Source: Cutaneotrichosporon cavernicola (taxonomy: Eukaryota; Basidiomycota; Tremellomycetes; Trichosporonales; Trichosporonaceae). From it: 64,000 nucleotides of DNA. The notes beneath the pieces were generated by a model. That model saw only the letters and a list, made by a program, of their open reading frames with translations. It was not told the DNA's origin and made no database searches. Made by a program: the position numbers and the translations under genes. The stretch is taken from the NCBI RefSeq assembly GCF_030864355.1, contig NC_083397.1, positions 2,480,001 through 2,544,000 on the forward strand, read 5' to 3'. Shown one piece after another: positions 23,481 through 34,649 of the stretch (the stretch's first letter is position 1; every line of letters starts with the position of its first letter).

Positions 23481-24024
23481 AGCAACCAGCTTTAAGGGAA
23501 AAAGGGGGGTGGGTGGGTCAGGAACCAAAGCGGTGACGCTCTCCGCATCCGCATTCTCATCATTCACTCAAACATCCAATGACGACGCACTTTGACTTGG
23601 CACACTCGTCGCACTCGTCTCATATCCAAGCATCAAAGCATCAAAACATCCAAGAATCTTCGGATCCTCCTGGGCCCAACAGCTCGCATCGACCTGTGCT
23701 CTCTATGCTACAACTCTTTCATCCCGAATGGCATGCGTAATCCCAAAGTCTACTCTTGAGTTGCTTGCAGATCAAAGCAGGGCAAACAGAGTGACAGGCA
23801 CGTGTACATGTACAGATGAGATGAGTCTCTTGCGAGTCTGCAAGTCTTTTGGTTGTTTTCGTACAGCGGGTTCCTTTTTTGGTTAATTTCACCCGTCATC
23901 ATTAGTCAACCCAGGTACAATTTACCCCTCCCCATAACCCCACGGTTCCCCACTTGTACGACGATCAACCTTGATACTGTCTTGCGGGAATGGCACACCT
24001 TTGACCATTACCAAACGCCTCAAG

Positions 24025-24051
24025 CCCCTCACGCCCCTCACGCCCCTCACG
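24025..24051. repeat. 9-bp tandem repeat (CCCCTCACG x3)
   Basis: Three perfect copies, followed by a C-rich tract. Confidence 0.8.
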
Positions 24052-24586
24052 CCCCCCGCCCCCCACCTGGACCATGCCACCAGACGCCTTGAGACCATGT
24101 GCTCAAGGCCTCCAGCTCAGCCTGATGGGTGTGGTGTCAGCTGCCCTCTGGCACGGGTCAGTGTCAAGATGAGGCACAGAGTACAAAAACCTGGACGTTT
24201 CAAATATTCTCAACTCGCTCGCGATCGCTCAGAGCCAGTCATTGACGAATGGGAGCATTTGGCCGATCGACGTGCCGGTCCTGTCGAATGTTCAAATCAC
24301 TTTGTCAAACTGCCCACCATTCCACTTTGTCATCAACAAAGCAAATGCCGTCCAAAGAACTGCCTTCTAAAGACTTGACTCGATGGGCTCCAACGCTCCA
24401 ACCGTGCGCGCATTGACTCATTGCCTCCCCAACATGGTCAACCCATTCAACTCAATGCGCCATGTGTGCTGATCGGAAGCAGTTTCCTGCAAACCTCAAG
24501 GGCAATGTGGAATGCAGCCGACGTGAACCCGGGAGGGTCCGGAAATCTGTCGGTCCGTGTGCTTTTCAACTCACCACATCAACCGA

Positions 24587-25783
24587 ATGAAGTTCCTCGC
24601 AGTCACCTGTGGCACCGAAGGCGACACCCGACCCATGGCGGCGCTGTGTCGCGCCCTCATGGACGCCGGGCACGACGTCCGTCTGCTGGCAGACGCCTCG
24701 ACACTCCATTTCGCCGACGGCTTGGGCTTGTCTACCCGCGCGTTGGCAGGCGACATACGTGACGCGTTAAAAGACATACGACTAAGCGACACGCCGTTCG
24801 TTCTCACAGCTCTCGCGAACGATCATGCCAACGAGTGGCTCGACGTGATCCTCGACGAAGCGCCCAGGTGCGACGCTATTATCGTCTCGGGGCTCACGGC
24901 GTTTGTTGGCCTCTCGGCCGGAGAAGTCACAGGCATCAAGATCATTGGGGCTATGCTAATTCCCCTTACGCCCACGCGCGCGTTTGGCATGCCATTCTTC
25001 CCCATTGCCTTACCAAAGTTTCTCAACCCCCTCTCGCACACCCTCCTCAACAATTTGGTCTGGGCCACAATGAGGAAAGCGACCAACATTGCGAGGAAAC
25101 TACATGGTCTCCCACCACGAGGGATAACTGTGTGGAGCGGGCACCCGATGGCGTACGGCGTATCACCCGCACTACTACCCCGCCCACCAGACTACCCAGC
25201 GAACGCGTGGCACACAGGACAATGGGTGCCACCCCGAGGCGGATATTCGCCTCCGGCCGACCTAACCGCGTTCCTCGAGGCTGGCGAGAAGCCAATCTAT
25301 GTCGGATTCGGGAGCATGGCTGGCTTTGACCCGACACTTCTCCACAAGGTCGTGGTTGGTGCAGTCGGTGAGCGCCGAGCTATCTTTTCCCGCGGCTGGA
25401 GCACAGTCGACACGGCATCCCTTCCGCCAAACATATTCCTCATTGACTCGGTGCCACACGACTGGCTATTGCCTCACTGTGCGATGGCCGTCCACCACGG
25501 CGGCAGTGGAACGACACACTCGACTTGCGCCGCTGGTATTCCTTCCATCATCCTTTCGTTTGGCTTTGACCAATCGTTCTGGGCGCGCCACATGGTGGAA
25601 CTAGGCATCGCGGACGAGGTGCTCGACGTGCACGTGGTCACGAGGGATCAACTATTCGCGGCGATTGCGTTTGCAGACGGGCCAGTGGCCCAGGAGAAGG
25701 CGCGGGCATTAGGTGAGGCCATGCGCAAGGAGGATGGGTTGAGTGTGGCTGTCGAGTTGATCGAGGGGATTGCGCGTACATAG
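24587..25783 (+). CDS. UDP-sugar glycosyltransferase, GT-B fold (GT1 family)
   Basis: Predicted transfer of a sugar from a nucleotide sugar to a lipid or small-molecule acceptor. The single exon encodes 398 residues. The N-terminal half starts MKFLAVTCGTEGDTRPMAAL, the usual first beta strand and Gly loop of sterol/macrolide-type transferases. The C-terminal half has PIYVGFGSMAG, VDTASLPPNIFLIDSVPHDW and the nucleotide-sugar signature AVHHGGSGTTHSTCAAGIPS, then SFGFDQSFWARHMVELG. It lacks the PH/GRAM domains of fungal sterol glucosyltransferase ATG26 and has no membrane helix. Size, lack of introns and the compact form resemble bacterial macrolide-type (MGT-like) enzymes. The ATG at 24557 is also in frame; 24587 is preferred because the family begins directly with this strand. 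Confidence 0.88.
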   Translation: MKFLAVTCGTEGDTRPMAALCRALMDAGHDVRLLADASTLHFADGLGLSTRALAGDIRDALKDIRLSDTPFVLTALANDHANEWLDVILDEAPRCDAIIVSGLTAFVGLSAGEVTGIKIIGAMLIPLTPTRAFGMPFFPIALPKFLNPLSHTLLNNLVWATMRKATNIARKLHGLPPRGITVWSGHPMAYGVSPALLPRPPDYPANAWHTGQWVPPRGGYSPPADLTAFLEAGEKPIYVGFGSMAGFDPTLLHKVVVGAVGERRAIFSRGWSTVDTASLPPNIFLIDSVPHDWLLPHCAMAVHHGGSGTTHSTCAAGIPSIILSFGFDQSFWARHMVELGIADEVLDVHVVTRDQLFAAIAFADGPVAQEKARALGEAMRKEDGLSVAVELIEGIART

Positions 25784-25918
25784 AAGACCGGACACTTGGG
25801 ATATTGCGAGATGGAACAAGACATGTTGAACATTTGATGGACGACCTCCACCTGGTCAACCTTGACACACTGACCTGTACTCTTCAAGCCATCGTCATCT
25901 CTGCATCTAGTACTCTAT

Positions 25919-28471
25919 CTACACCTCGTCCCCGGCATACCGCACGTCAGCGTTCTCTTCGAGCCACGCCATCCACTTCTTGAGATATGCGCTGCCCTTG
26001 GCGACGGTATTCGAGTCGCCAACCACGCACTGAGTCAGTCAGCCTACGAAAATCAACGACTTACCAGCTGCATACGAGGCCGCGTCATGGCGACGTTCAA
26101 CCGCCGATACTCGCCCAAGAATCCCACCTCGCCAGTCGCATTAGACCGCACCAGACTCAATATGACCGCGTCGCGCTCCTGTCCCTGCAGCCCGTCAACT
26201 GTCCCAATCGTCATCTCGGGGAACTCGTCGCGGAGCATGCTCGCCAGCAAGGCTACCTGAGCCTGGTATGGTACGACTATTCCCACCTCGGCTGGTGGGA
26301 CGCCGTGCGATACCAGCCGCCGGGCCCAGCTGGCCACGATAGCTGCCTCGTTCTCGTTCGCCTTACTCCCCTCCCCAAGGGACTTGATCCCGTCCGCTTC
26401 GGCACGCTCGTAGAACTCGCACCCATCAGTGTCGAAGAACACGACTGGGTGTTCCAGGACGTCGCGTGCGTCTTCCGAGGTGGCTGCGGTGGGGAGGTCG
26501 AGTAGCGTGCGATGCGCGACGGAGGGGTCGGAGACAAGCTCGCCGCCGTACAGCTCTGCGCTGGGGAAGGCTGCGATGCGCTCGTTCATCCTGGCCGTCA
26601 GCTACGTTAAACGCGTGCCAGCTTACCGGTACTGCACCTTCAGCACGCGCTTGATACCTGGCCCATACAAGCGCTCGAGGCGGTCGAAGAGCGTCGTCTC
26701 GAGCGTGCGTGGTGGGCGGAGCGATTTGGCGTCGACAGTGGTCGCAGCGAGCTTCTTGCTGGTCTCGGCCACAGGCTCATCTCCGTCCCCCAAGCTGCCA
26801 TTGTCACTTTCTGGCCCATCCTCGTCCTTGGCCTCACTGGCCACCTCGGCCTCCTTTGTGCCTACCTTCGAGGCATTCGTGTCACCCTTTCCCCTTCCCT
26901 TCGTCTTCTCCTGCTCCTTCCCCTTCTCCTTCCCTTTCTCATTGCGCTTCCCCTTCTTGTCCTTGCTCAAGATCGTCGGGGGGAGCTGCTGTGGGTCACC
27001 CGCAAGAATGAGTTTCTTAGCCTTGAGTATCGGGACCCAGCACACGGCCTCGACCGCCTGCGTCGCTTCGTCCACGATAGCCACGTCAAACTGCATGTTG
27101 TTGAGCTGCCGTGCGCCAGCAGTGTGGCACGTGGCGAGCACGACACGTGCCGCTCGAACCGTGTTCGTGACGACTCTGGCCTCGCGCTGGCGGTACTCCT
27201 TACGCAGCTCGCGCACGTCCTGCCATTTCTTACCCCGCTCGCGGCCCTTGACGGCGCCCTTGTCGCCTCGCTTCTTTCCCAGATCAGAGAGGTGGCCCTC
27301 AATTTCCCTTCCGACATCACGGACGAGCGCGCCATCGTCCCCGTTGGCCGCGCGCCAATCGAGTGTCTCCCGCACCAGGTCGCGATGCACGCGCGTCGGG
27401 TGTCCCAACCGCAGAATGGACCCGGGCGGCAGTAGACCAGCATACTCGGGTGTCTGGGCGAGTGTGTGCAGGCGTAGCAGCAAATTGTCGAGGGCGAGGT
27501 TACTGGGCGTCGTGACGAGGATGCGTGGCGGCTGATTTGTCTCGGGGCCGGCGGGGCGCGCGAGGAGCTGGAAAATAACCTCAATCAACGTGTGTGTCTT
27601 GCCCGTCTGAGGTCAGCCGAGCGACGGAATGGACAGCAGACGCACGCCAGGCGGGCCGTGGATACACGCAAGTGTGTCGGCGCGCAAGCAGAAATCGATC
27701 GCCTCCTTCTGGCTGTCGTTAAGTCGGGAGCTGAACCAGCGCATCTCCCCGCCGTCAAGGGGCAGTGGGATGCGTGACCATGTCGGTGGCGATACCCCTA
27801 GCAACGCATTGATCATCGGCCAATTGGTGGCGTTTGGCGTCGCGTCTCCGGGTAGGACTAGGCGGCGGAGGTGCTCGAGCGTGCGGCGCATACGGTCATA
27901 CGTGGCCGAGTTCGCCAGCTTGACTCTGTTGTCAGCTAGTCGTCTCGTCGGGATAGCTTACAACCGCAGACGTTCTGGGAGCTCGACGTCGCCCTCGCTC
28001 GCAGCAACTACGATCTTGTCCCGCCCCACCTGCCGTCAGCTCTCGTAAGCCTGAGCTACGTACACGGTACACGACGCCGTCGACTCCAGCCCCCTCGTCC
28101 TTCTTCTTCCCCTTCTTCTCCGGGACGAGCTCCTCGATGCGCGCCGGGTCACCGTTGCGGAACGTATGTGGCGGCAGCTCCGTGTCGACATTGTACGCAA
28201 TGGGGCGGCACAGCTCGACGAGCCTGTCATCAGCTCGCCAAGAGCCCGGAGCTCACGTCTTTCCTCCCAAGCCGACGGAGATGCTCGCTACCCCCAAACT
28301 TCCGAGTGCCAGACCCTTGGACTCTAGTAGCTTCGGAGAGCAGTTACTGTTGATCAGGCGGGTCTGTTCCTCCTCCTCTTCGCGTTCAGAAGCGAGGAGC
28401 TCCTCATGACGGGAGAGGAAGGCATCGAGTTCACCCTCGGTCGGAGGGCGCGTCTCGAGGAGAGCCGCCAT
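25919..28471 (-). CDS. HCS1: SF1B DNA/RNA helicase, HCS1/IGHMBP2 type
   Basis: UPF1-like 5'-3' helicase; yeast Hcs1 is DNA polymerase alpha-associated helicase A. Motifs in order: Q-region FSSRLNDSQKEAIDFCL, Walker A HGPPG|TGKTHTLIEVI (interrupted by a 38-nt intron), Ia ILVTTPSNLALDNLL, ATCHTAGA, Walker B DVAIVDEATQA, III LAGDPQQLPPT, then VVPYQAQVALL (IV), TVDGLQGQERDAVILS (V) and RRLNVAMTRPRMQL (VI). Between motif III and LFDRLERLYG is an insertion of about 90 residues, first Lys/Glu/Gly-rich and then acidic. The start is taken at 28471 (MAALLETRPP). The last exon reads CVVGDSNTVAKGS... and ends YAGDEV, with a stop at 25919. About seven exons. It is divergent from LIA1, 226 bp apart. Confidence 0.92.
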
Positions 28472-28697
28472 TTTGGTGAGTGGCTGATGAGTGACGATGC
28501 GTTGGTGGGTTACCTCCACCGGCGAGGTTCAGGATCTCAGTCTCAATCGTTACTTTATGATACATAGTGTGTCTGCCCCACTCTGTGGTCAGGGATCCAA
28601 GCACTGATGTTGGCGATTTTTAGCTGGCTCAAATTCTATGTGTCAACATATTATCAGATAACCTTTTCCCCCTTTCTCTCATTCCCCCAAAACCAAA
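28472..28697. promoter_or_regulatory. Divergent HCS1/LIA1 promoter
   Basis: 226 bp between two divergent ATGs. The LIA1-proximal side is rich in C and T on the plus strand. No defined element recognised. Confidence 0.5.
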
Positions 28698-29879
28698 ATG
28701 AGTGTCTCTGTGACTCCCGCGCAGCTCACCGCCCTCCGTTCCACTCTGCTCAACACCTCGGGTGTGACGCCTCTGCACGAGCGCTTCCGCGCCCTGTTCA
28801 TGCTCAAGGCCGTCGGCGGCGACGAGGTCATCGCCATCATCGCCGAGGGTCTCAAGGACGACAGCGCGCTGCTCAAGCACGAGCTCGCGTACGTCCTCGG
28901 CCAGCTTGGCTCGGCCACGGCCGTCCCAATCCTCGAGGACGTCCTCGTCAACCCCAATGGCAAGCACTGTGCGATGGTGCGCCATGAGGCGGCCGAGGCG
29001 CTCGGCGCCATCTCGTCGGAGAGCTCGCTGTCCACGCTGAGGAAGTACCTCGACGACCCGGCGCGCGAGGTGCGCGAGACGTGCGAGATCGCCGTCGCCA
29101 AGATCGAGTACGACCATACGCCGGAGGGCAAGGCCCGCCTGCCAAAGTGAGTCCACTGAGGTGCGGGCCGAGGTGTCTGCATCTCGGGCACGAGCCAGAA
29201 GGTGGCCCAGACAAGCCCAGATCCCGCCACGTCAACTGTACACAGACACCTGTGAAGCAAAGCACGCACTGACACCAGCCCCGCGTTCCCCACGATCGAC
29301 CCTGCTCCCTCCTCGTCCAAGGAGCCCGTGGCGGACCTGCGCGTGGCCCTCCTCAACACCAAGCTCCCCCTCTTTGAGCGCTACCGCGCCATGTTCGCAC
29401 TGCGCGACTACGGAGGTGCGGAGCGTGACGCCGTCCGCGCCCTCGCCGACGGCTTTAGCGACAGCTCGGCTCTCTTCCGCCACGAGATCGCGTACATCTT
29501 CGGGCAGCTGAGCTCGCCTCACTCGATCCCGTCTCTTCTGCGTGTGCTCCGTGACGACGCCGAGGAGGAGATGGTGCGCCACGAGGCGGCTGAAGCGCTG
29601 GGCGGTATCGCCAGCGACGGCGCCGACGCCGACATTGACCCTCGCGACGACCCTCTTCCCGAGGGCGGTGTCTTGGCTATTCTCCGCGACTGGGCTGTGC
29701 GTCCCGAGGCGCCCGAGGTCGTCCGCGAGAGCTGCCAGGTCGCCATCGACATGTGGGAGTACGAGAACAGCACCGACCAGTTCAACCCCCTCGACAAGCT
29801 CGCTACCGACTCCAAGTCGTACACTACCGGCATGGAGCGTAGCGCGCACGCCGCCGTTGCCGCTGGCATCTCGGCCTAG
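28698..29879 (+). CDS. LIA1: Deoxyhypusine hydroxylase
   Basis: Iron-dependent HEAT-repeat monooxygenase that completes hypusine on eIF5A. Two exons (28698-29146 and 29279-29879) with a 132-nt intron give 349 residues. All four metal-site His-Glu motifs are visible: LLKHELAYVLGQ, MVRHEAAEALGA, LFRHEIAYIFGQ and MVRHEAAEALGG, placed as two pairs in the two half-domains, and the splice joins them through a linker RLPNPAFPTIDPAPSS. Repeated FRALFMLKAVGG and YRAMFALRDYGG segments mark the internal duplication. The start is the first ATG after a pyrimidine-rich leader. Function is secure from the motif set. Confidence 0.95.
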
Positions 29880-29971
29880 TCTCATTAACTTCGTTGTTCA
29901 TAGATCTCAAATACCCTTAGACCATGCATGTACCTTCTAGTCTGCTGACATGTAGTCTAACTGGTCTACGT

Positions 29972-32788
29972 CTATGCTGAGATGGCGGAGACTTCGAGCG
30001 CCAATTCGGTCACGCGCTTCTCATTAAGCGCCTTGGCGCGCGTCAGAAGGACCTGCTTGCCCTCCTTCACAGAGCCTACAGCGAGGTTACCCTTGATGGG
30101 CGACGACAGTAGGTTGCCGAACGCCACACCCGCACGGTAGATGGTTTCGCTGTCAGTGGACTCGCTCTTCAGGATGTGCACAATGAGGCCGAGGAGACCG
30201 CCAGCCTGCGAAGCTGGAAGCTTGTTGTCAAGTGCAGTGATCGAGTAGCTGATAGTCAGCTCCAGTCAAAGGTGAGGGGGTTGAACTCACTTGAGTGCAA
30301 TGGTGGCAAACGGCTGCTTGGCGTTGCCCAGGCTGGCCCAAGGCCTGCCCGTGATCAGGTCGTCGAATATGCCTTGTCCGGCAGCCGCAACCATTGTAGA
30401 CTGCCCTGCGGCGCTGTTGAACATGTTGGCGAGGGCACGCAGAGCAAGCAGTGTGTTGGTCGCCCTGGCCTTCTCCACAGGTCCGGTGCTGCTCCAACCA
30501 GCCATGACCAGGAGGGCCTTTGGCACATCGGCGCAGCTGGCAAACGCAGGCGAGTACAGTGCGAGTACGCGGAGGATGTCAACCACTGGGCGTCAGTAAC
30601 AGAGCCTCACAACACCACTCACGAGGGAAGCGGTGCGCCTCGGCCCAGCGTTGTCCAAGCTCGAGCAACTTGATAGGGTCGTAACTCTCCTGTCCAGCGG
30701 GCTTGTCTGCGGCGACAATGACAACCGCCTCGTCGAGGCACGCCTTAGTCGCATTGTCCATCACGAGCTTAGGCTGGTACTGTCAGACTGAGTACGCGGT
30801 GAAGGTACCCACCGATGACGACGACAGCTCCTGGTCGAACTGCTCAAGCTTGCCCTGCGCCGCCTTGGCGTTGATCTTCTTGAACGTCAGATAGGCCTTG
30901 ACAGGCAGGATTCTGCTGGTAGGGGCTGATGGAGTGCTCTGATACGATGAAGGGCCTGTCAGCGGGTCCGCTCCGCCATACCCTCCGGTGCTGCCAGTAG
31001 TGACGCCGCCGCCGGTGTAGCGCGAACCTCCAGTGAATGGGTCAGCGGACTGGGCCCCACCGCTGCCTGTCGTCACGCCTCCTCCAGTGTATCGAGTGGC
31101 GCCCGTATAGGGGTCGGCGTAGCTGCTGCTCCCTGTCCCGAGCTCGACGCCTCCAGTGTTCTTCTGGATGAAGTCGACGACCTGCTCGGCGTATCCACCT
31201 GGGAGGTCATTCCGGTCCAGGAAGCGCTGCGCCGCAACCCAGGGGTTCTCTGGACGTCAGTCGCCGCCGCAACCGTGTTAGCTCACCAGTCACATTGTAA
31301 GGAAGCTTCAATGGCGGCATGCCCTCGGACACGTCCACGTCGAAGACATGGTCGTACTCCTTGCCCTCGTACAACTGCTTCCGGCCCGAGCCAACGGCGT
31401 CGACGACCTGGCCAATCTGCTGCCATGTGGAATTGGCGGCTTGCCACTACGTGTCAGCGGATTCTCTGAATAAAACAAACCTGATACGCCTCAACGTTGT
31501 CGTTGTTGTTGATCATGATCACCTGGCCATCCTTCTTGCCTGGATATCAACTCCAGCCCATGGCACTCATCAGCTTACCCTCTCGTCCAAGCGCCTCCAT
31601 GCCTGGAAGGTCCGTCCGCTTCACATCACCAACCTGGCTCCTGTCGATCAGCAAAAGTTTCAACGTAGACCCACTTGTCCAGCTTGCGCTCGCCGACCTC
31701 CTTGTCCCACTGAGCGAGGCTCTCCGCGTCAGCCTTGAGATCGTCAGAGCGCGTGAAGAAGCGAATGGTCGAGTCCGCAGCCGCCGAGACGAGGTAGAAT
31801 CCGGGTTCCTTTGCCTGAGGAGCGACAGCACAAGACCAGATGGAGAGGGAAGGATGGTTGATGGTCTGAACGAGCTCGGTTTCTGCTGTCAGTTGATGCC
31901 AAATGTTATACTAAGCTGAACTCGGCACTCACCGGACCAGAGGCGCAGCGTGCCGTCCTCGCCGGAGCTCACTGCCCCCGATCCGTCAGGCAGCGCTGCG
32001 ACACTGTATACGAACGACGTGTGGCCCGAGAGCGAGCGGACGGGAGCCGGCTGATCAAAGCTGTAGAGGTTGACAAGGCCGTCGTTGCCGCAGCTCCAGA
32101 ATCCCTGACCATCGGCGCGCAGGCTGAGCCCTCGGACCGGCTCCGTGTGGCCGGTATACGTCTGGAGCGGGGTTGAGCGACCGTTCGCGATGTCAATGGC
32201 GTGGAGGGTGATAGTCTTGTCCGCGGACGCGGTGAGGACGCGATCCTCGCCGACAAACTTGACAGCCCACACGGCCTGCTTGTGTCCTTCAATAGCAAGC
32301 ACCTTCTTAAAGTCCTTCCACACGATGACGGTCATATCCCAACTTCCCGATGCAATGAGGCCGTCCTGGCTCGCGTCTATGCAGCATAGATTCTGGCGAT
32401 GCTCGATGAGGGTGTGGAACGGCTCAATCGTGGGTGCGTCGGCGGTCGACGCATCGTTCGTCACCGCTGGGATGAGGTAGGTCGAGAGGAGGCCCTTGGA
32501 CGACCCAATGAGCATGTAATCTGCTGTTAGCGCTTCACACGCAGGGTGCGCACCGTCGCCCTGATAGTGCACGCTGGTAACGCAGCTGACATAATCGCGC
32601 TCGAGTTCCTCGACGCGCAGCTTGGCGTCCCAGTCCTTGCCGTTGGTCGAGGGACCCCAAAGGATGGCAGAGCCGTCGCGAGACGCCGACAGGAGCAGCG
32701 GTTTGGATGGGTTGGGAACGGCGACTGCGCGCACGTCAGACGAATGCCCGTGGAGGGTGAATGCCAGCTGGTAAGGCTTGGCCGCCAT
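29972..32788 (-). CDS. DOA1: DOA1/UFD3 (PLAA) ubiquitin-binding Cdc48 cofactor
   Basis: WD40-PFU-PUL protein that binds ubiquitin and Cdc48/p97 and maintains free ubiquitin. The first large exon encodes a WD40 propeller starting LAFTLHGHSSDVRAVAVP, with repeats such as IASGSWDMTVIVW, VLTASADKTITLH, FWSCGNDGLVNLY and AVSSGEDGTLRLWS. The middle exons (about 31270-31800) read like the PFU ubiquitin-binding domain, including a FVxRFxGA-less stretch I cannot fully align. A Gly/Ser/Thr-rich linker with TGGGVTTG and RYTGG repeats follows, then the Armadillo-like PUL domain to the C-terminus (TIYRAGVAFGNLLSSP, ending ELALEVSAISA). Several introns. Convergent with LIA1, stop codons 92 bp apart. Confidence 0.9.
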
Positions 32789-33270
32789 CTTGAAAGAGTG
32801 AGTGAGTAATCAGTACAATGGCAGGTGATGACGGCGAGTCATCAACGCTGAGACGCGCAGGTGGAGGGCGACGGGTCATCGTTGACCACGTGGATCTTCC
32901 GGCCAACCCCGCACTTTCAGACGTCATTTGTTTGTGTGGGCGGTCTGGGCAGACTATTCTTGTCTAAAGCCGTAAAGCAGAGGATGACCCCTCTTATCGA
33001 TTGTATCCTCGACATGTCTCACTCTGGATAACGCCAAAACTGGTAGATGACTGTCATCCTCTTCATCCTCACGCTTCATCCTCACGCTTCACGCTTCACG
33101 CTTCACGCTTTGCTGGGACACCTGGCCATTCGATCTCTGACTCTTGTTTCGGGTATCGTGAATATGAAGGACGGACTGACAACCCATGTGGTTCTGGCTG
33201 GGGAATCTCTGACCTTGCCTCAATCTCCTCCCTCCTCGTTCTCCTTCACTCGCCTGACAGCTAATTCCAG
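32789..33270. other. Intergenic region upstream of the hydrolase remnant
   Basis: Carries the DOA1 promoter and a 13/7-bp tandem repeat array. It may also contain the lost or unrecognised 5' exon of the hydrolase remnant; I could not identify one. Confidence 0.4.
33061..33107. repeat. Tandem repeat CTTCATCCTCACG / CTTCACG
   Basis: Two copies of a 13-bp unit followed by three copies of its 7-bp shortened form. Confidence 0.8.
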
Positions 33271-33747
33271 CTGCACCCAACCTCCTCGGCACCTTCTTTA
33301 GGCACTACCTCACACCAGGCAAGAACCGCGAAGGTGACGATGGCAAGGATACGGCGCGGGTGCAGTTGATGTACGACCAGGGTGAGCTAATGGCTTGACC
33401 AAGTTAAATTGACACCAGTGTTTGAGCTTGTGCACGCGAGCCAACAGGTCGTCGGACATTGACATCAGCGTGTCCTCTACATCTCAAACCTGTGAGCTAA
33501 ACTGCAACCAAGTTTAGCTGGCATCAGACATACTGCCGACTCGCTGCAGAAGCTCTGTCAACAACGCACCCCTATCCCACCATGGGTGGCAATGCACCGC
33601 GTCTGCATTCCGCAAAGCATGTCTGCGCGAGCAGCCGACACCCTCGTCACTGCTCTCGGAGGTCCGGAGATGGCATTCAAGGTCGGGGGTGGGAACAAGT
33701 GGTGGCAAGTCCCGCAGGGTCAGGTGTCGAGTGCGAGTGGATCGTGA
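33271..33747 (+). pseudogene. Truncated fungal alpha/beta-hydrolase (fold-3) N-terminal region
   Basis: Four exons can be joined over three canonical short introns (33382-33418, 33430-33468, 33492-33527). They read GTFFRHYLTPG, VQLMYDQVFELRVLYISNL, HTADSLQKLCQQRTPIPPWV, HRVCIPQS, DTLVTALGGPEMA and GGGNKWWQV. From memory of the family this is the conserved N-terminal extension of basidiomycete alpha/beta-hydrolases annotated as lipase/esterase. After WWQV the frame ends at 33745-33747, but another frame continues GVECEWIVIHAR, which matches what should follow; about 11 nt lie between the two segments where homologues have a multiple of three. That frame then degenerates into Gly/Glu-rich sequence and stops near 33869. 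The catalytic hydrolase domain (HGG motif, GDSAGG nucleophile elbow) is absent before the GNAT gene. No start exon is identified. Probably a decayed gene; a sequencing slip could explain the frameshift but not the missing domain. Confidence 0.65.
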
Positions 33748-33899
33748 TACATGCGCGACGAGGCGCGCGTACGTACGGGTGGCAGATGACGACTGTTTGG
33801 GAAGGGCAAGGGCAAGGCGAAGGAGGGGAAGGAGGAGGATGGCACGATTCGTGCATGATATGCCTGTGAATCTATGCATGCCAAGTGTCTAACACGTAT

Positions 33900-34649
33900 C
33901 TATCCCCCATCTGCAGGCTTGGGTTCAGCCACCATCACCCAGAAAGTGTGTGGCACACCTGCGATATCCCATTCGTCGTATCCCTTGGCCTGGAACCCGA
34001 GGTGCTCGTAGAACGCGACCTGCATCAGCGCCAGCGCCAGCGCCATCTCGCCAGACTCACATTATCTGCCGACTGCGTGCTCAGGCGCAGACTCCCTCCC
34101 TGCTCTGCAGCCCGTGCGAGCGCCATGCGCATCAGTGCACCAGCCATTCCGCGCTTCTCATATGCCGGCGCAACGCCAAGCCACGAGATGTGGAAGCTGT
34201 CTCCTGGCCAAGAACGCGCCGTGAGTGCAGCACTAGCCTTGGCGATGCGGTGGTACCGCTCCACAGCGACTTTGGGGAGGCCAGCGAGCTCGGCGTCGTA
34301 CGGTGTAGGTCCGTCCGGTCTGCATCAGCAACACGAGGTAAAGAAGGATGACTCACGGACATCCGGGAAGCTTGAAGATGACGAGCGCAGCCACGTCGCG
34401 TCCCTCAATACCACCCTCCCTGTCTCCGAGGATACACCACACCTCGTGTCCCGGATTTGACAGGCTTGCATACGCGATCTTTTTGAGCTGTAGGGCGTGC
34501 CAATACTCTCCATCGGGGAGACCCTTGAGCTGCGCCGTTGAGGGGTAGAACGTCTCGAGGCTGAAACTCGCGACGTACGACGCGACGAGGGCGTCAACGG
34601 TGGCAGCCGACATGTCGGTCACGAGGGTGAGCTTGTGCGGCTTGGGCAT
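33900..34649 (-). CDS. GNAT-family N-acetyltransferase, paralogue A
   Basis: Predicted acetyl-CoA-dependent acetyltransferase of unknown substrate. Three exons: MPKPHKLTLVTDMSAATVDA...FKLPGCP, then PDGPTPYDAELAGLP...SADN, then VAFYEHLGFQAKGYDEWD ending EPKPADGG (stop at 33900). The GNAT core is seen as FHISWLGVAPAYEKRGMAGALM (beta4 and the acetyl-CoA pyrophosphate loop, here KRGMAG), followed by LRLSTQSADNVAFYEHLGF (beta5/alpha4). It is clearly related to the plus-strand gene at 35305, sharing FYP, GLP, LHNPG/LSNPG, DGPTPYDAEL and GMAGAL segments in the same order. The first intron is absent from the paralogue. About 250 residues by eye; start at 34649. Confidence 0.85.

Larger units (their letters stand above)
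22966..24586. other. Gene-poor region with simple repeats
   Basis: About 1.6 kb. It holds a 10-bp tandem repeat, GAAA and GAGGAA tracts, an AT-richer island near 23330-23480 with an inverted repeat, and a 9-bp tandem repeat near 24025. No protein gene is recognised. The right part must contain the promoter of the glycosyltransferase. Confidence 0.45.

Noticed and set aside
28698..29879. Possibility that LIA1 is two separate HEAT-repeat genes
   Set aside because: The 132-nt segment between the halves has a good donor and acceptor and joins them in frame into one standard-length hydroxylase.
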